Source: Clostridia bacterium
GTDB lineage: Bacteria; Bacillota; Clostridia; Christensenellales; CAG-138
Direction: 5' to 3'
DNA: 48,028 nt
Assembly (NCBI GenBank): GCA_017547885.1
Contig: JAFYOP010000002.1
Coordinates: forward strand, 1 to 48,028
The first letter of the stretch is position 1. The number at the start of each line of letters is the position of its first letter. The notes below the pieces were generated by a model. It saw nothing but the letters and a program-made list of their open reading frames with translations. It was not told where the DNA came from and searched no databases. Positions 47,764 through 48,028 of this stretch are shown one piece after another. Both the position numbers and the translations under genes were made by a program.

Positions 47764-47890
47764 CTTCTTTTCTTTTTCTTTTCGTATCGAAAAGAAATAA
47801 GAAAAGAAGCAAAAGAAAAAGAAAGGATATAGTTTAAATTGAAATAAATAAAAGCATGGTTTGATGTGCTGGCCAAAAAGCCGCTTAACG
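47764..47890 (+). repeat. R1 repeat, copy C, cut by an IS3 element
   Basis: It shows the hairpin (47764-47809), CAAAAGAAAAAGAAAGGAT, AGTTTAAATTGAA, AAAAGCATGGTTTGATGTGC, then AAAAAGCCGC (47875-47884) and TTAACG, followed at once by the IS. In copy A the matching arm is completed by GCGGCTT, so here the IS lies in the hairpin loop and the second arm should be on its far side. It is in sense orientation downstream of sigH. Confidence 0.8.
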
Positions 47891-47919
47891 TGTAGTGTTA
47901 CACTAAAAACGGACAGTGA

Positions 47920-47954
47920 AAAAGCCTATGATATAATAAGTATCATAGGCTTTT
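47920..47954 (+). promoter_or_regulatory. Leader hairpin of the IS with a -10 box across its loop
   Basis: AAAAGCCTATGATA and TATCATAGGCTTTT pair perfectly over a 7-base loop, upstream of orfA. TATAAT at 47932-47937 spans the end of the arm and the loop, and GGACA in the inverted repeat is a weak -35. The hairpin with its T-run could block transcription entering from outside the IS. Confidence 0.6.
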
Positions 47955-47973
47955 ATAGTGAAGGGGGAAAAGG

Positions 47974-48028
47974 ATGTATAAGAAATACAGCGATGAGCTG
48001 AAAGAAGAAGTAGTAAAAGAATATCTGT
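47974..48028 (+). CDS. IS3-family transposase OrfA, N-terminal fragment
   Basis: The frame reads MYKKYSDELKEEVVKEYL and then reaches the window edge. This is the typical start of the IS3/IS150 OrfA helix-turn-helix protein (Y-S-x-E-x-K..VV..YL). AAGGGGGAAAAGG precedes the ATG. Confidence 0.85.
   Translation, partial: MYKKYSDELKEEVVKEYL

Larger units (their letters stand above)
47891..48028 (+). mobile_element. Left end of an IS3-family (IS150-like) insertion sequence
   Basis: The left inverted repeat (47891-47915) matches the right repeat of the IS fragment at 115-139 at 20 of 25 positions. It is followed by a leader hairpin and the start of orfA. The element continues past the window. Confidence 0.9.

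Noticed and set aside
1..48028. The whole window as an IS-flanked composite transposon or circular plasmid
   Set aside because: The content is essential chromosomal genes (alaS, nusG, rplKAJL, secE) with no replication or partition genes. Direct IS copies at the ends are better explained by assembly breaks.

Overview
The window looks like a chromosomal segment of an anaerobic, probably spore-forming Firmicute of the class Clostridia. Gene content supports this: sigH, rlmB and mrnC together, a TelA/XpaC pair, a Y-family polymerase with a YolD-like partner, a DUF503 protein, DegV and a 4-Cys L33. No phage, CRISPR array, tRNA or rRNA gene is visible. Both ends lie inside the same type of IS3-family element (last 139 bp at the left, first 138 bp at the right, same orientation), so the sequence is probably an assembly contig that stopped at a repeated IS.

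Layout. (1) 157-7645: a membrane LuxR-type regulator, then a five-gene set of envelope proteins (zinc-ribbon membrane protein, AIM24 family, Tim44-like protein with a zinc ribbon, lipoprotein, DUF4428 protein), then nudC. (2) 8060-17809: separate housekeeping and stress genes (aldo/keto reductase with Fe-S domain, ArsR regulator, 8-oxoguanine-deaminase-like amidohydrolase, telA-xpaC, degV, DUF503-SGNH-GNAT, Y-family polymerase-YolD). (3) 17956-20311: ABC exporter with a LytTR regulator and DUF3021 protein in one overlapping operon. (4) 20378-36139: a large divergent sugar-acid utilisation locus. Leftward it encodes an SDR, a ribose-type ABC importer, a cyclase-family hydrolase, a zinc dehydrogenase, a GntR regulator, a TIM-barrel isomerase, a two-subunit transketolase and a 3-hydroxyisobutyrate-dehydrogenase-family enzyme. 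Rightward it encodes a LarA-like protein, a DUF1537 kinase and PdxA2. The kinase and PdxA2 fit conversion of D-threonate to dihydroxyacetone phosphate, and the LarA-like protein could supply D-threonate from D-erythronate by C2 epimerisation. Two face-to-face sigma-A-type promoters that overlap at their -10 boxes appear to drive the two arms. (5) 36201-40204: DUF695 protein, a short alaS without the C-terminal domain, and a solute-binding-like membrane protein. (6) 40437-44228: rpmG-secE-nusG-rplK-rplA-rplJ-rplL. (7) 44877-47750: amidase, mrnC, rlmB and sigH.

The most unusual content is between genes. Three families of small structured repeats can be read by eye. R1 is about 130 bp with three copies; two of them sit exactly 13 nt after a stop codon and end (one now broken by the IS) in a terminator hairpin. 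R2 has units of about 55 bp: an inverted pair at 7709-7890 and a single unit at 44383. R3 is about 186 nt with two copies, one between nusG and rplK and one between rplA and rplJ, and its stems differ in sequence but keep pairing, which is direct covariation evidence for a structured element. A run of perfect palindromes fills 37085-37345. At both ends the IS abuts one arm of a terminator-like hairpin, suggesting that this IS targets hairpin loops.
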